Under the pieces are notes generated by a model that was not told where the DNA came from, ran no database searches, and saw only the letters and a program-made list of their open reading frames with translations. A stretch of DNA of 64,000 nt from Elusimicrobium simillimum (GTDB lineage: Bacteria; Elusimicrobiota; Elusimicrobia; Elusimicrobiales; Elusimicrobiaceae): NCBI RefSeq assembly GCF_049639735.1, contig NZ_JBEVVA010000003.1, forward strand, positions 310,001 to 374,000. Direction: 5' to 3'. Position 1 is the stretch's first letter; each line of letters starts with the position of its first letter. Shown here one piece after another: positions 34,173-43,537 of the stretch. Position numbers and translations under genes: made by a program.

Positions 34173-37100
34173 TTATTTTATTTTTAGGATGAAAAAGTCC
34201 AGCATTGACGCTGCGGTTTTTAGATAGTCTGTACCCGCGTTTTTGGCAAAGTTTATTCTTATGCCGTCGCCTTTGGGGGACGGTATAAACTTGATGTTTC
34301 CGCCGTACTTACCCATAAGTTCGCCAACCATGCCTTCGGGCATTTTAAAATCTTTAGTAAAGTAAAACTCAGCAAATTCTTTAGCCACTTCTATATGGCG
34401 CACTTTTATTTTGCCGGCTTTGTTAGACATTAGTATTACCTCAGAAAGTGTTTTTACTTCCTCAGGTAACGGGCCGGAAAGGTCGGTTAATTTCTGTAAA
34501 ATTTTAGGCTGGGTGTTAGCGTCGCTTGCTAAAAGTTCTTTATAAAAACGCAGGCGTTCGTTATCGTCCGGCAAATATTCCGGCGGTATGTATGATGCCA
34601 CAGGCACGTTTACCGTAGCGCGGTAGATTTTGGTAACAGGCTCGCCTTTCAATTTTTTTACTTCGGCGGCCACCATGTCGCAATATAAACTTAAACCTAC
34701 TTCGTTGGCAAAGCCGTGCTGTTTGGTGCCTAGCAATTCGCCTGCGCCGCGTATTTCCATGTCACGTAAGGCAAGCTTAAAGCCGCTGCCAAGGTCGCTA
34801 AACTCCATTAAAGCACCCAGGCGTTTTTTGGCGTCTTCGGTAGGGTCTTTTTCTTTCTTTTTTATTTCAAAGGCGCGTAGTTCATCAAAAGTATTTTCCG
34901 GCTCTTCTTTTTTACGGAACATCCAGTCCGGGTGAAAGAGGTAACAGTATGCCTTGCGGTCGCCGCGCCCTATGCGCCCGCGTAACTGGTAAAGCTGCGC
35001 CAACCCGAAGTCCTGCGCGGATTCTATTATAAGCGTATTGGCGTTAGCTATGTCTAAGCCATTTTCTATAATTGTAGACGCAAGTAAAATATCGTATTTA
35101 TTATTATAAAAATCCCACAAAGTTTCTTCTAACTGTTTTTCGTTCATCTGTCCGTGCGCCATGCAGATGCGGGCCTCGGGCACTAAACGCTGCAGCATGG
35201 CCAGGCGCGACTTCATGCTTTGCACGCGGTTGTAAAGGTAATATATTTGCCCGCCGCGCCCAATCTCGTGGCGTATGGCGTTGGCGGCCATATCATTATT
35301 CCACGGGGCTACAATGGTTTTAACCGGCATACGCCCCTGCGGCGGCGTTTCTATAATAGATAAATCACGCAGTGAGGAGAGTGACTGGTTAAGCGTCCTG
35401 GGTATAGGCGTGGCGGACAGCATAAGCGTGTGAACGCCGGCGCATTTGGCTTTAATTTTTTCCTTTTGTTTTACCCCAAAGCGGTGTTCTTCGTCTATAA
35501 TTACAAGGCCAAGCTGTCTAAAACTGATATCCTTTGAAAGCAGCCTATGTGTGCCCACCACAATATCAACGGCGCCTGTTCTTATTTTTTCAGCGATAAT
35601 TTTTTGCTGCGCTTTGGTTTGAAACCTGCTCATAACTTCTATACTTACCGGGAACGCGGCAAAGCGTTTTGAAAATGTTTTATAGTGCTGCGCCGCTAAA
35701 ATTGTAGTAGGTACCAATACCAAAACCTGTTTGCCGCTAAGCGCCGTTCTAAGCGCGGCCCGCATGGCAACTTCCGTCTTGCCAAAGCCTACGTCACCCA
35801 CCAGCACACGGTCCATAGTTTTTTGTCTGGTTAAATCTTCTAATATTTCTGATATGGCCTGGCTTTGGTCAGGCGTTTGGGTGAAGGGGAACGAGTCCGA
35901 GAATTCCTGTTCCATACGCGTATCGCCGTACAGCGGCATGCCTTGCGCGGCGGAGCGTACGGCTTCCATCTTTAAAATTTCTTCGGCGTCTTTTCTTGCG
36001 GCCTCTTTAACGCGGCGTTTTACTTCTTTCCACGCCACCCCGCCCAGGTTAGACAGCGACGGCGCGCGGCCTTTAACGCCAATATACTTTTGTACTTTGC
36101 CAAAGTCCTGCATGGGCACAAATAATTTACTGCCTTTGCGGTATTCTATAACCAGGCAGTCTGTGGGCGCGGTGTCTTTATCAAATGTTTCCAGCCCCAT
36201 ATATTTGCCTATGCCGTGCACTTGGTGTACCACATAGTCGCCGGCCACAAGGTCTTTAAAGCGCACACGCTTGGCGCCTTCTATCTCAAAATTTTTAAGC
36301 AGTGTGCTTGTGTGATAGTTGCGGTCAAGTATTTCTGAGGAAGTTATAAAAGCCTGCTTGGTCTCTTTATTATAAAAACCTTGGGTGATTGCTGCTGTTT
36401 TAAAATGCGCGTCTTGCAAAACGTCGGCTTTTAAAAACATGTCTTTTATTCTGTCCTGCTCAGCGCGGTTTAGCGAGAAAACGGTTATATCGTAACCTTG
36501 CGTTTTCAAGGATTTTATTTCTTTAGACAGCAGCTCCATGTTGGCGTTAAACTGAATATTAGCGCTCAGCCCGCAGTTAGTGCCGTAAGGTAATTGCGTG
36601 ATAATGTTGGCATGCTCAAAAGCGGTAAGGTCAAAATCTTTAGGCGGGTTATCCAGCACCAGCTCAGCGTCCGCCACCCAATTATTAATATTTGACGGCA
36701 GTGTTTTAAACTCAAGCGGGATAATAGTGATGGTATCTTTATAAGTTTTGGTTTCTTGGTAATCTATATCAAAAGTGCTGATAGTTTCCACGGTATTAGC
36801 CGCAAAATAAAGACGCCATGGGGCAGGCTCGCCGGGGCAAAAAATATCAACCACGCTGCCGCGCACGGCAAACTGGCCGGAAAATTCTGTAAATTCTTCT
36901 CTGGCGTATCCTACGGAAACCAAATAGTCTATTATGTCGCCGCGGCGTATATTGTCACCGCGGTTAATAGTTTTTATGGCGGAAGTAAAATCTTTTTTGC
37001 CGGGCAAAGGAAGGTTTAATGACTCATAGGTAGCCATTACGCAAAGCGGCGTTTTTGCTGTTAAAATGCGATATAGGCTGTGCATAAGCACACCGCGTTC

Positions 37101-37304
37101 CGCGCTTAAATATACGGCTGTTAAAGGTGTATTTTCCGCCCAGGTGGAAAGTGCTGCGTCAAACGAGTCTACGTCTTCTTCCTCATAGGCCGTAAATATG
37201 GAATTAACGCCTTTAGAGGCAAATTTGTCAAAAATAAAGCGCGCCTTCGCTCCAAAGTTGGGGAGGCCGTAAAAATAATTGAAATTATTGTTTTCTTCCG
37301 TCAT
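34173..37304 (-). CDS. mfd: transcription-repair coupling factor Mfd
   Basis: The 1043-residue protein removes RNA polymerase stalled at DNA lesions and recruits UvrA. The domains are a UvrB-like N-terminal module (about 1-300), the CarD-like RNA polymerase-interacting domain (about 345-430: VRFKDLVAGDYVVHQVHGIG), superfamily 2 translocase lobes with Walker A VGDVGFGKTEVA and DEEH in VIIDEEHRFGVKQ, and the C-terminal D7 TRCF domain. It is somewhat shorter than E. coli Mfd (1148 residues), mainly in the N-terminal part. It begins 30 bp downstream of the PBP1A gene on the same strand. Confidence 0.96.
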   Translation of the reverse strand: MTEENNNFNYFYGLPNFGAKARFIFDKFASKGVNSIFTAYEEEDVDSFDAALSTWAENTPLTAVYLSAERGVLMHSLYRILTAKTPLCVMATYESLNLPLPGKKDFTSAIKTINRGDNIRRGDIIDYLVSVGYAREEFTEFSGQFAVRGSVVDIFCPGEPAPWRLYFAANTVETISTFDIDYQETKTYKDTITIIPLEFKTLPSNINNWVADAELVLDNPPKDFDLTAFEHANIITQLPYGTNCGLSANIQFNANMELLSKEIKSLKTQGYDITVFSLNRAEQDRIKDMFLKADVLQDAHFKTAAITQGFYNKETKQAFITSSEILDRNYHTSTLLKNFEIEGAKRVRFKDLVAGDYVVHQVHGIGKYMGLETFDKDTAPTDCLVIEYRKGSKLFVPMQDFGKVQKYIGVKGRAPSLSNLGGVAWKEVKRRVKEAARKDAEEILKMEAVRSAAQGMPLYGDTRMEQEFSDSFPFTQTPDQSQAISEILEDLTRQKTMDRVLVGDVGFGKTEVAMRAALRTALSGKQVLVLVPTTILAAQHYKTFSKRFAAFPVSIEVMSRFQTKAQQKIIAEKIRTGAVDIVVGTHRLLSKDISFRQLGLVIIDEEHRFGVKQKEKIKAKCAGVHTLMLSATPIPRTLNQSLSSLRDLSIIETPPQGRMPVKTIVAPWNNDMAANAIRHEIGRGGQIYYLYNRVQSMKSRLAMLQRLVPEARICMAHGQMNEKQLEETLWDFYNNKYDILLASTIIENGLDIANANTLIIESAQDFGLAQLYQLRGRIGRGDRKAYCYLFHPDWMFRKKEEPENTFDELRAFEIKKKEKDPTEDAKKRLGALMEFSDLGSGFKLALRDMEIRGAGELLGTKQHGFANEVGLSLYCDMVAAEVKKLKGEPVTKIYRATVNVPVASYIPPEYLPDDNERLRFYKELLASDANTQPKILQKLTDLSGPLPEEVKTLSEVILMSNKAGKIKVRHIEVAKEFAEFYFTKDFKMPEGMVGELMGKYGGNIKFIPSPKGDGIRINFAKNAGTDYLKTAASMLDFFILKIK

Positions 37305-37334
37305 TTTTACTGCTAACCAAGCGTTTAATTTTAA

Positions 37335-39464
37335 TTAAAAAGACTTTGGTTCCGTACCTTTTTTAAACGCTTCTAAAAATTTGTTTCTGTCGGTAGGCTG
37401 CGCCAGTTTGCCTGTAACGGGGTTGATGTATGAATATGAAATGCCCTCAGGCACGGTAAAATCCGTAACGGGCTCGCCTTTTAAAAGTCTTTCCATAATA
37501 TCTGTCCACCATGGCGCCACGGTGCCGCCACCTGTCCAGCGGCCTTCTTGTTGGAAAGTATCGTCGTCATACCCCATCCATGCCACTGCGGCGGTTTGCG
37601 GCGTCATACCTACAAACCACGCGTCTCTGTGTTTTTGGGAGGTGCCTGTTTTACCCGCCAGCGGCCTGCCCAAACGCCTTGCCGCGCCGCCTGTACCCTG
37701 CTGTACAACGCCTTTCATCATGTTAATTAACAGGAAGGAGTTCTGCGGGGTAAAAGCTTCTGTTTCTAAAGGAACATTTTCTTCTAACACACGGCCGTTA
37801 TTGTCTGTTACTTTATCCACATAATAGTTAGGCACGTGTATGCCGTTGTTGGCAAATGTTGACATGCCTTCTAACTGCTCTGCGGGGGTAATGGCGCTTA
37901 CACCAAGCGCAAGCGCGGGCACCGGTGCCATATTGCTTTTAATGCCGGCTTTTCTGGCTACTCTTATGGTTTCGCTTATGCCAACGGCGTCTATAAGGTT
38001 AACAGCCACAAGGTTTTTAGATTTTTCTAAAGCGTTGCGTAAGGTTACCCAGCCGGAGCTTCTGCCGCCCATGTTCTGCGGTACCCATACGGCAAAGTTT
38101 TTGCTGGCTATAAAAGGCTGCGCGGCAAGCTCAAGTGAGTACTGGTCTTCTTCCTCGTCAAATGTGCGCCAGTTTCTGCCGTCGTTATAAAATAATGTTG
38201 GTAAATCTTTTACCAGTGTGGCGGGTGTATAGTTTTTTTGTAAAGCGGCCATCCATACATACGGTTTAAAGCTGGAGCCGGGCTGACGTCTGCCCTGCGT
38301 CGCGCGGTTAAAGCGGTACTGCTCATAATCACGCCCGCCTATCATAACGCGCACGGCGCCTGTTTTAACGTCGCGCACCATAAAAGCGGCCTGCAGTTTG
38401 GGGTATTCCACGCCCTCGGGTATGGCTTGCACGGTTTCTTCATTGCCTTCGGTGCCTTCGCTAAATTCTTCTATTTCTATGCCTAACCCTTTGGCTATTT
38501 TTATATCGAAATCAGAAAGTTTTTTTTCTATAATTTCTTCCGCGATTGCCTGCTGGTCTATGTCGATTGTTGTGTAAATATTTAGGCCGGCTTTCCACAG
38601 TATGTCCATGCCGTATTTAGGTTCAAGGTATCTTCTTACATGTTCAATAAAATAGAGGCCGGGTTTATTTTTTTGCACAGGTCTTTGCGCGGGCAGCGGT
38701 TCGGCGTTGGCTTTGTCAAATTCTTCTTTTGTAATATAACCTTGGTCCTGCATTACTCTAAGTACAAGGCTTCTTCTGGTTTGGGCGGTTTCTGGGTTGG
38801 CAAATGGGTTATAGCGTGATGGGGCGGGAATGGTGCCTACTATAAGGGCGGACTCGGCCAGTGTAAGCTCCTCCATTTCTTTATCAAAATACTTTTTGGC
38901 GGCTGTTTTTACGCCGTAGGCGCCCTCGCCAAGGTAAATTTCGTTTAAGTAAAGCTGTAAAATTTCCTGCTTGCTAAAGCTGTGTTCTATTTGTACGGCA
39001 AGTATAATTTCCCTTATTTTTCTGATAATCTTTTTTTCTTTGGTAAGAAATACGCCCCTTGAAAGCTGCTGCGTTAAGGTAGACCCGCCCTGCTTTGCCC
39101 TGCCTGTAAAAAGGTCTAATATTATCGCCCTTGTTGTGCCTTTTATTGATACGCCGGGGTGTTTAAAAAAGTCTCTGTCTTCCATAGCTATAACGGCGTT
39201 TTGTATGTCTACCGGTATTTCTTCTAACGGCACCATAGAGCGTTTTTCTATAGAAAATTCATGTATTACTTTGCCGTTGCGGTCGTAAACTTTTGTAGTA
39301 AGAGAGGGGGTGTATTCTTCCATTTCATACACGGGCGGCAGGCCGCTGAATATATAACGGGCCCCGCAGGCCGCTATAATAATGAATATAAAAAGCGCCG
39401 CCAAGAAGAAATAAATAAAAACTTTGGATTTGGCAATTTGAAGTAAGGTTTTTAAGATTTTCAT
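37335..39464 (-). CDS. mrcA: class A penicillin-binding protein (PBP1A family)
   Basis: The 709-residue bifunctional enzyme polymerises and cross-links peptidoglycan. After one membrane anchor (about 16-36) it has the GT51 glycosyltransferase domain, with catalytic Glu95 in AMEDRDFFKHPG and GGSTLTQQL near 127, and the transpeptidase domain with SxxK at Ser397-Lys400 (QPGSSFKPY), SxN in EKSKNLVAV, and KTGT in LAGKTGTSQ. Length is typical for short PBP1A proteins. LpoB-like and other envelope lipoproteins are encoded at 59-62 kb and could regulate it. It is followed by mfd. Confidence 0.95.
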   Translation of the reverse strand: MKILKTLLQIAKSKVFIYFFLAALFIFIIIAACGARYIFSGLPPVYEMEEYTPSLTTKVYDRNGKVIHEFSIEKRSMVPLEEIPVDIQNAVIAMEDRDFFKHPGVSIKGTTRAIILDLFTGRAKQGGSTLTQQLSRGVFLTKEKKIIRKIREIILAVQIEHSFSKQEILQLYLNEIYLGEGAYGVKTAAKKYFDKEMEELTLAESALIVGTIPAPSRYNPFANPETAQTRRSLVLRVMQDQGYITKEEFDKANAEPLPAQRPVQKNKPGLYFIEHVRRYLEPKYGMDILWKAGLNIYTTIDIDQQAIAEEIIEKKLSDFDIKIAKGLGIEIEEFSEGTEGNEETVQAIPEGVEYPKLQAAFMVRDVKTGAVRVMIGGRDYEQYRFNRATQGRRQPGSSFKPYVWMAALQKNYTPATLVKDLPTLFYNDGRNWRTFDEEEDQYSLELAAQPFIASKNFAVWVPQNMGGRSSGWVTLRNALEKSKNLVAVNLIDAVGISETIRVARKAGIKSNMAPVPALALGVSAITPAEQLEGMSTFANNGIHVPNYYVDKVTDNNGRVLEENVPLETEAFTPQNSFLLINMMKGVVQQGTGGAARRLGRPLAGKTGTSQKHRDAWFVGMTPQTAAVAWMGYDDDTFQQEGRWTGGGTVAPWWTDIMERLLKGEPVTDFTVPEGISYSYINPVTGKLAQPTDRNKFLEAFKKGTEPKSF

Positions 39465-39518
39465 ATATACCTAAAGTATATAAAATTTATGGTATCAGAG
39501 GATTATAAAAAGGCAGAA

Positions 39519-39545
39519 AAAAGCCCGCAAATTTTTGCGGGCTTT
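39519..39545 (-). terminator. Rho-independent terminator of the ytxH-like gene
   Basis: A 12-bp perfect stem (AAAGCCCGCAAA at 39520-39531 with TTTGCGGGCTTT at 39534-39545), flanked on the minus-strand exit side by a run of T (A-run at 39517-39522 on the plus strand). Confidence 0.88.
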
Positions 39546-39551
39546 AAATAT

Positions 39552-39833
39552 TTAGTTATTTTCATTGTCTAAAACAGCTTCCGCTATTTCTTCTTTTATC
39601 TGGTTAATCTTTTTATTTACAGCCTTTTTCTTTTTAGCCAGCTTTTTTTCAATTTCTTCTTTAATCTCTTCCAGCTTTTCCTGGTTGTCGTCCCACTTGT
39701 CTTCGGCCCAGTCTTTAATTCTTTCTCTGGTTTCTTCACCGCTTTTGGGTGCAAGTAAGAGGCCTACCGCCGCGCCGATAATACCCCCCAGGATAAACGC
39801 GCCCAAGACGCCGGTTTCATTTCTGTTTGACAT
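39552..39833 (-). CDS. YtxH domain-containing protein
   Basis: The 93-residue protein matches the YtxH family: a Gly/Ala-rich hydrophobic segment (GAFILGGIIGAAVGLLLAPK, about 10-29), the characteristic APKSGEETRERI, and a highly charged Lys/Glu coiled-coil tail. YtxH proteins are small membrane proteins linked to general stress in Bacillus; the role here is unknown. It has its own terminator and is divergent from nfnB with 81 bp between starts, so both promoters must lie in that short AT-rich gap. A GGAGGG Shine-Dalgarno precedes the ATG. Confidence 0.85.
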   Translation of the reverse strand: MSNRNETGVLGAFILGGIIGAAVGLLLAPKSGEETRERIKDWAEDKWDDNQEKLEEIKEEIEKKLAKKKKAVNKKINQIKEEIAEAVLDNENN

Positions 39834-39914
39834 ATAACCCTCCTGTTAATTTCTTTGTAAATATATTATTATGTTTATATTATACCCAAATTTACGCTTA
39901 AAAAGAGGAGTTTT

Positions 39915-41300
39915 ATGGCAAATCCATCAGCCCCCAGACAAAAAGGGCAACATCAGGACCCTAAAGAAAGAATTAAAAATTTTGATTCAGTAGTAAAAGG
40001 CCTAACGGCCGAAGAAGCCAAGGCGGAGGCTGCAAGATGCTTAAACTGTAAAAACGCCAAATGCCAGGCAGCATGCCCGGTAAACGTGCAGATACCGGCG
40101 TTTATATCACTTTTATTAGAGGGTAAATTGGCCGAGTCCGTAAGCAAAATTATGGAAACCAGCCTTTTGCCTGCCATTTGCGGCCGTGTATGCCCGCAAG
40201 AGCACCACTGCGAGGGCGCCTGTATACTTAACGGCAAGTTTGAACCTGTTGCCGTAGGTTTGCTTGAAAGATATGTAGCTGACACAGCCAGAGCGGAAGG
40301 CATTTTAAAAGCGCCTACCCCGGCCCCCGCCACAGGTAAAAGGGTTGCCTGCGTTGGCAGCGGCCCGTCATCGCTTTCCGCCGCGGCCGAGCTTAAACGC
40401 GCCGGGCATGAAGTTATAGTTTATGAGGCGCTGCATGATTTTGGCGGCGTGCTTTCCTACGGTATACCGTCTTTCAGATTACCAAGAGAAGTTATTAAAA
40501 AAGAGGTTGATACCGTTAAATCAATGGGCGTTGTGTTTGAGCCCAACGTTCTTATAGGCAGCACAATAGCGGTGGAAGAACTGGCAAAAGAATTTGACGC
40601 TGTTTATATAGGCAGCGGCGCGGGCCTGCCGATAATGGCCGAAATACCGGGCGAAAACATGGTCGGCGTTTACAGCGCCAATGAGTTTTTAACTAGAGTT
40701 AACCTGATGAAAGCCTTTGACTTCCCGCAGTTTGACACACCTATAAGAGTAGGCAAAAAGGTAATAGTGCTTGGCGGCGGCAACAGCGCTATGGACGCCG
40801 CGCGCTGCGCCATGCGTTTAGGGCCTGAGAGCGTAACGGTAGTTTACCGCCGCAGCCAGGACGAAATGCCCGCCCGTGTGGAAGAAGTGGAAAACGCTAT
40901 GGAAGAGGGTATTAAATTTGAGTTCCTTACCGTACAAAAAGAAATTTTAGGCGATGACAAAGGTTATGTTAAAGCCATAAAATGCGGCCGCAATAAACTT
41001 GGCGAACCTGACGCAAGCGGCAGGCGCAAACCCGTAGCGGTAGAAAACAGTGACTTTTTAATGGAAGCGGACACTATTATAGTAGCCATAGGTCAGCGCC
41101 CTAACCCCATTATCCCCCGCAATACGCCCGAACTTAAAGTAACGCCAAGAGGCGTTGTTGAAGCGACGGAGTTTGGCGAAACGTCTATGAAAGGCGTATT
41201 TGCCGGCGGCGATATTATACGCGGCGGCGCCACGGTGCTTAAGGCTATGAAAGACGGTATTATAGCCGCTAAAAAAATGAACGAATATTTGAGCAAATAA
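39915..41300 (+). CDS. nfnB: NfnB-like NADPH/ferredoxin oxidoreductase large subunit (GltA-type)
   Basis: The 461-residue flavoprotein belongs to the glutamate synthase small-subunit-like family. The N-terminal domain has two Cys clusters for [4Fe-4S] centres (CLNCKNAKCQAACPVNVQIP near 43-62, and CGRVCPQEHHCEGAC near 92-106), followed by FAD-binding (VACVGSGPSSLSAAAEL) and NADPH-binding (VIVLGGGNSAMDAARCA) Rossmann folds and a terminal FAD motif GVFAGGDIIRGGAT. Because an NfnA-like gene follows after 12 bp, I read the pair as NADH-dependent reduced ferredoxin:NADP+ oxidoreductase, an electron-bifurcating complex of anaerobes. Alternatives are sulfide dehydrogenase or a stand-alone glutamate synthase subunit, but no large glutamate synthase gene is present. 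Confidence 0.88.
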   Translation: MANPSAPRQKGQHQDPKERIKNFDSVVKGLTAEEAKAEAARCLNCKNAKCQAACPVNVQIPAFISLLLEGKLAESVSKIMETSLLPAICGRVCPQEHHCEGACILNGKFEPVAVGLLERYVADTARAEGILKAPTPAPATGKRVACVGSGPSSLSAAAELKRAGHEVIVYEALHDFGGVLSYGIPSFRLPREVIKKEVDTVKSMGVVFEPNVLIGSTIAVEELAKEFDAVYIGSGAGLPIMAEIPGENMVGVYSANEFLTRVNLMKAFDFPQFDTPIRVGKKVIVLGGGNSAMDAARCAMRLGPESVTVVYRRSQDEMPARVEEVENAMEEGIKFEFLTVQKEILGDDKGYVKAIKCGRNKLGEPDASGRRKPVAVENSDFLMEADTIIVAIGQRPNPIIPRNTPELKVTPRGVVEATEFGETSMKGVFAGGDIIRGGATVLKAMKDGIIAAKKMNEYLSK

Positions 41301-41312
41301 GAGGAAAATTAA

Positions 41313-42170
41313 ATGCAGAAAAACCAAATTGTTTCCAAACAAAATTTATCGGCCGATATTGTGCGCTTTGAAATTTACAACCCGCATATAGCGCAAAAGG
41401 CCAAAGCCGGCCAATTTGTAATTTTGAAACAGGGCGAGTACGGCGAAAGAGTGCCCGTAACATTAGTAGACTGGGACGCTAAAAAAGGCACTATAGTAGT
41501 AATTATACAGGCCATAGGCAAATCTACCGCTTTGTTTAACTCTCTTAACGAGGGCGACTGCTTTACCGCTGTTTTGGGCCCCTTAGGCATGCCTGTTGAA
41601 ATTAAAAACTACGGCACTGTCGCCGTTATAGGCGGCGGCGTAGGCATAGCCGAGGTTTACCCCATTGCCAAAGCGCTTAAAGAGGCGGGCAATGAGGTAA
41701 TTTCTATTTTAGGCGCCAGAAGCAAAGGTCTTTTAATTTTAGAGCAGGAAATGCAGAACACCTGTTCCGAAACCGTTTGCAGTACAGACGACGGTACGCA
41801 TGGTGAAAAAGGTTTGGTAACAGACGTTATTAAAAAGCTTGTGCAAAGCGGCAAAAAAATTGACGCCGGTTTTGTAATAGGCCCCATACCTATGATGAAA
41901 TTTAGCTGTTTGTTAATGACTGAGCTTGGCATAAAACCCTATGCCAGCCTTAACCCCATTATTTTAGACGGCACAGGCATGTGCGGCTGCTGCCGCGTAA
42001 CAGTAGGCGGCGAGACAAAGTTTGCCTGCGTGGACGGCCCTATGTTTGAGGGCGACAAAGTTGACTTTAACGAGCTTGGCCGCCGCACCGCCGAGTACAA
42101 AGCGCAGGAAGCCGACAGCCTTGCCAGACATAAAGAAGAAGGTCACGTTTGCAAAGTTGGGCTGCACTAA
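41313..42170 (+). CDS. nfnA: NfnA-like ferredoxin-NADP+ reductase subunit
   Basis: The 285-residue protein has an FAD-binding beta-barrel (RVPVTLVDWDAKKGTIVVI), an NAD(H)-binding domain (VAVIGGGVGIAEVYPIAKAL) and a C-terminal [2Fe-2S] Cys motif (GMCGCCRV, then FACVDGP), the layout of NfnA and of dihydroorotate dehydrogenase electron-transfer subunits. The NfnB-like neighbour supports NfnA. The predicted complex balances NADH, NADPH and ferredoxin pools in fermentation. The gene order here is nfnB-nfnA. The stop codon overlaps the ATG of the next gene by one base. Confidence 0.87.
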   Translation: MQKNQIVSKQNLSADIVRFEIYNPHIAQKAKAGQFVILKQGEYGERVPVTLVDWDAKKGTIVVIIQAIGKSTALFNSLNEGDCFTAVLGPLGMPVEIKNYGTVAVIGGGVGIAEVYPIAKALKEAGNEVISILGARSKGLLILEQEMQNTCSETVCSTDDGTHGEKGLVTDVIKKLVQSGKKIDAGFVIGPIPMMKFSCLLMTELGIKPYASLNPIILDGTGMCGCCRVTVGGETKFACVDGPMFEGDKVDFNELGRRTAEYKAQEADSLARHKEEGHVCKVGLH

Positions 42171-43171
42171 TGACGGCGGCCGAGCGCAAACTAAATACTT
42201 TGCTTAAAAAAACAGGCAGAACCTTGCAGCTTAGCGCCGCGGTTCTGCCTGAAAGCATTAGGTGGGTATTTACGGTTGCGTACCTGTTTTGCCGCTGCGC
42301 CGATACTGTGGCCGATACTGACCTTATTAATAAAGAAAGAAAAGAATTTTGGATAGAAAGCTTCCCGCAGTTATTTAAAAACTCTGACATTAGCGCGCTT
42401 AAAGAGCTGGCGCTTGAGGTAAACTCCGCCTCTTTACATAAAGACGAAAGGGCGCTGCTGGAGCATATTGATATTTGTGTGGACGTGTTTAATACTTTCA
42501 CGGCAGAAGATAAAGAACTTGTAATAGGCATAGTAAAAAAAGTATGTGAAGGCATGTTGTTTGATTTAAACAAATTCGGCGCAGAACTTACCACGCTTAA
42601 AACAGTGGACGAGCTGGAATATTACTGCGACACCATGGGCGGCGCGCCGGGCGTATTTTGGAGCAGGCTTATTTTGAAATGTACCGCTGTTAATATGGAA
42701 GACAAGGCTTTTGTAAACAAAGGCCGCAATATAGGCCGCGCGTTACAAATAGTAAATATTTTACGTGATTTTACGCATGACCTTAACATTGGCAGAGTAT
42801 ATTTCCCGCAGGAAGATTTAGAAAAATTTGATTTAAGCATAACAGATATTTGCGCCGGCAAAAGCGTAAAAAATATGTTTTTTAAATGGATAAACTGGGG
42901 CGTTAACCATATTGAGGCCGCGCCTGAGTTTTACAGCGCCATGGGGCGCGTGAACTGGCGGCTTAGAGTGTCTGTAGCGTGGCCGGTTATATGGACGCTG
43001 GATAATTTTATTTTACTTTCCTGCACAAACCCGCTTAAGCAAAAATTAAGGATAAATAAAAAAGATATTTATAAAACTATGTTTTTGAGCCCGTTGTATT
43101 TAATATCTAACAGCGTTTTTAAGAGTATGGTTGATAGAAGAATAAAAAAGATAAGAGATATTACAAAATAA
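42170..43171 (+). CDS. squalene/phytoene synthase family protein
   Basis: The 333-residue protein is a head-to-head prenyl transferase. Both Asp-rich motifs are intact: FCRCADTVADT (about 40-50) and LRDFTHDLNIGRVYFP (about 205-220), with the family segment YCDTMGGAPGVFW between. The enzyme should condense two prenyl diphosphates into squalene, phytoene or a related product. I start at 42170, where the ATG overlaps the nfnA stop codon (TAATG); the frame is open 21 bases further upstream without a ribosome site. No desaturase, cyclase or other carotenoid/hopanoid gene is in the window, so the product is undecided. Confidence 0.82.
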   Translation: MTAAERKLNTLLKKTGRTLQLSAAVLPESIRWVFTVAYLFCRCADTVADTDLINKERKEFWIESFPQLFKNSDISALKELALEVNSASLHKDERALLEHIDICVDVFNTFTAEDKELVIGIVKKVCEGMLFDLNKFGAELTTLKTVDELEYYCDTMGGAPGVFWSRLILKCTAVNMEDKAFVNKGRNIGRALQIVNILRDFTHDLNIGRVYFPQEDLEKFDLSITDICAGKSVKNMFFKWINWGVNHIEAAPEFYSAMGRVNWRLRVSVAWPVIWTLDNFILLSCTNPLKQKLRINKKDIYKTMFLSPLYLISNSVFKSMVDRRIKKIRDITK

Positions 43172-43197
43172 AGCCCGCTTAAGTTTTAGCGGGCTTT
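43170..43197. terminator. shared hairpin between convergent genes
   Basis: AAAGCCCGCT (43170-43179) pairs with AGCGGGCTTT (43188-43197) between the ends of the prenyl synthase gene (plus) and the RDD-like gene (minus). T-runs are short on both sides, but the position fits a bidirectional terminator. Confidence 0.7.
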
Positions 43198-43202
43198 AAA
43201 AT

Positions 43203-43487
43203 TTATTTTTGATTTACCTTTAACTTCATTACAATCTTACCTAAAGAAGCCCGTTTTGAAGAACTTTCCATAACGGCGAAATACACCAGTGTCAGTATAC
43301 TGCCAGTGTAAAACCCGACGTTTTGTATAGTAGTCATGGTTTCAATGTCTATTATCTCAGCCCCGCTGGAAGCCAGCATAAGCCCCGCTATAAACGCTAT
43401 TATAAAAGAACTTATAAAAACTATTACAAACATTACCGCAGCGTCAATTAAGTACGCTAAAAATATTTTCCAAAACCCCGGTTTCAT
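43203..43487 (-). CDS. small RDD-like membrane protein
   Basis: The 94-residue protein has two hydrophobic segments (about 10-38 and 52-70) and the two marks of the RDD family: an Asp in the first helix (FLAYLIDAAVM, preceded by Lys rather than Arg) and a terminal SSKRASLGKIVMKLKV resembling the family's TPGKxLLGLKV ending. It is shorter than usual RDD proteins (about 130-160 residues) and probably holds only the core. Function of the family is mostly unknown, with some members implicated in ion exchange. It is separated by 50 bp from the AI-2E-type permease gene on the same strand. Confidence 0.62.
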   Translation of the reverse strand: MKPGFWKIFLAYLIDAAVMFVIVFISSFIIAFIAGLMLASSGAEIIDIETMTTIQNVGFYTGSILTLVYFAVMESSSKRASLGKIVMKLKVNQK

Positions 43488-43537
43488 AATATACCCCCTT
43501 TTTAATAATCTAACTGTAAAAGCAGATAAATCAACCG

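Noticed and set aside
39915..41300. Glutamate synthase small subunit
   Set aside because: No large glutamate synthase gene is adjacent, whereas an NfnA-type partner is; I prefer NfnB, while noting the shared fold.
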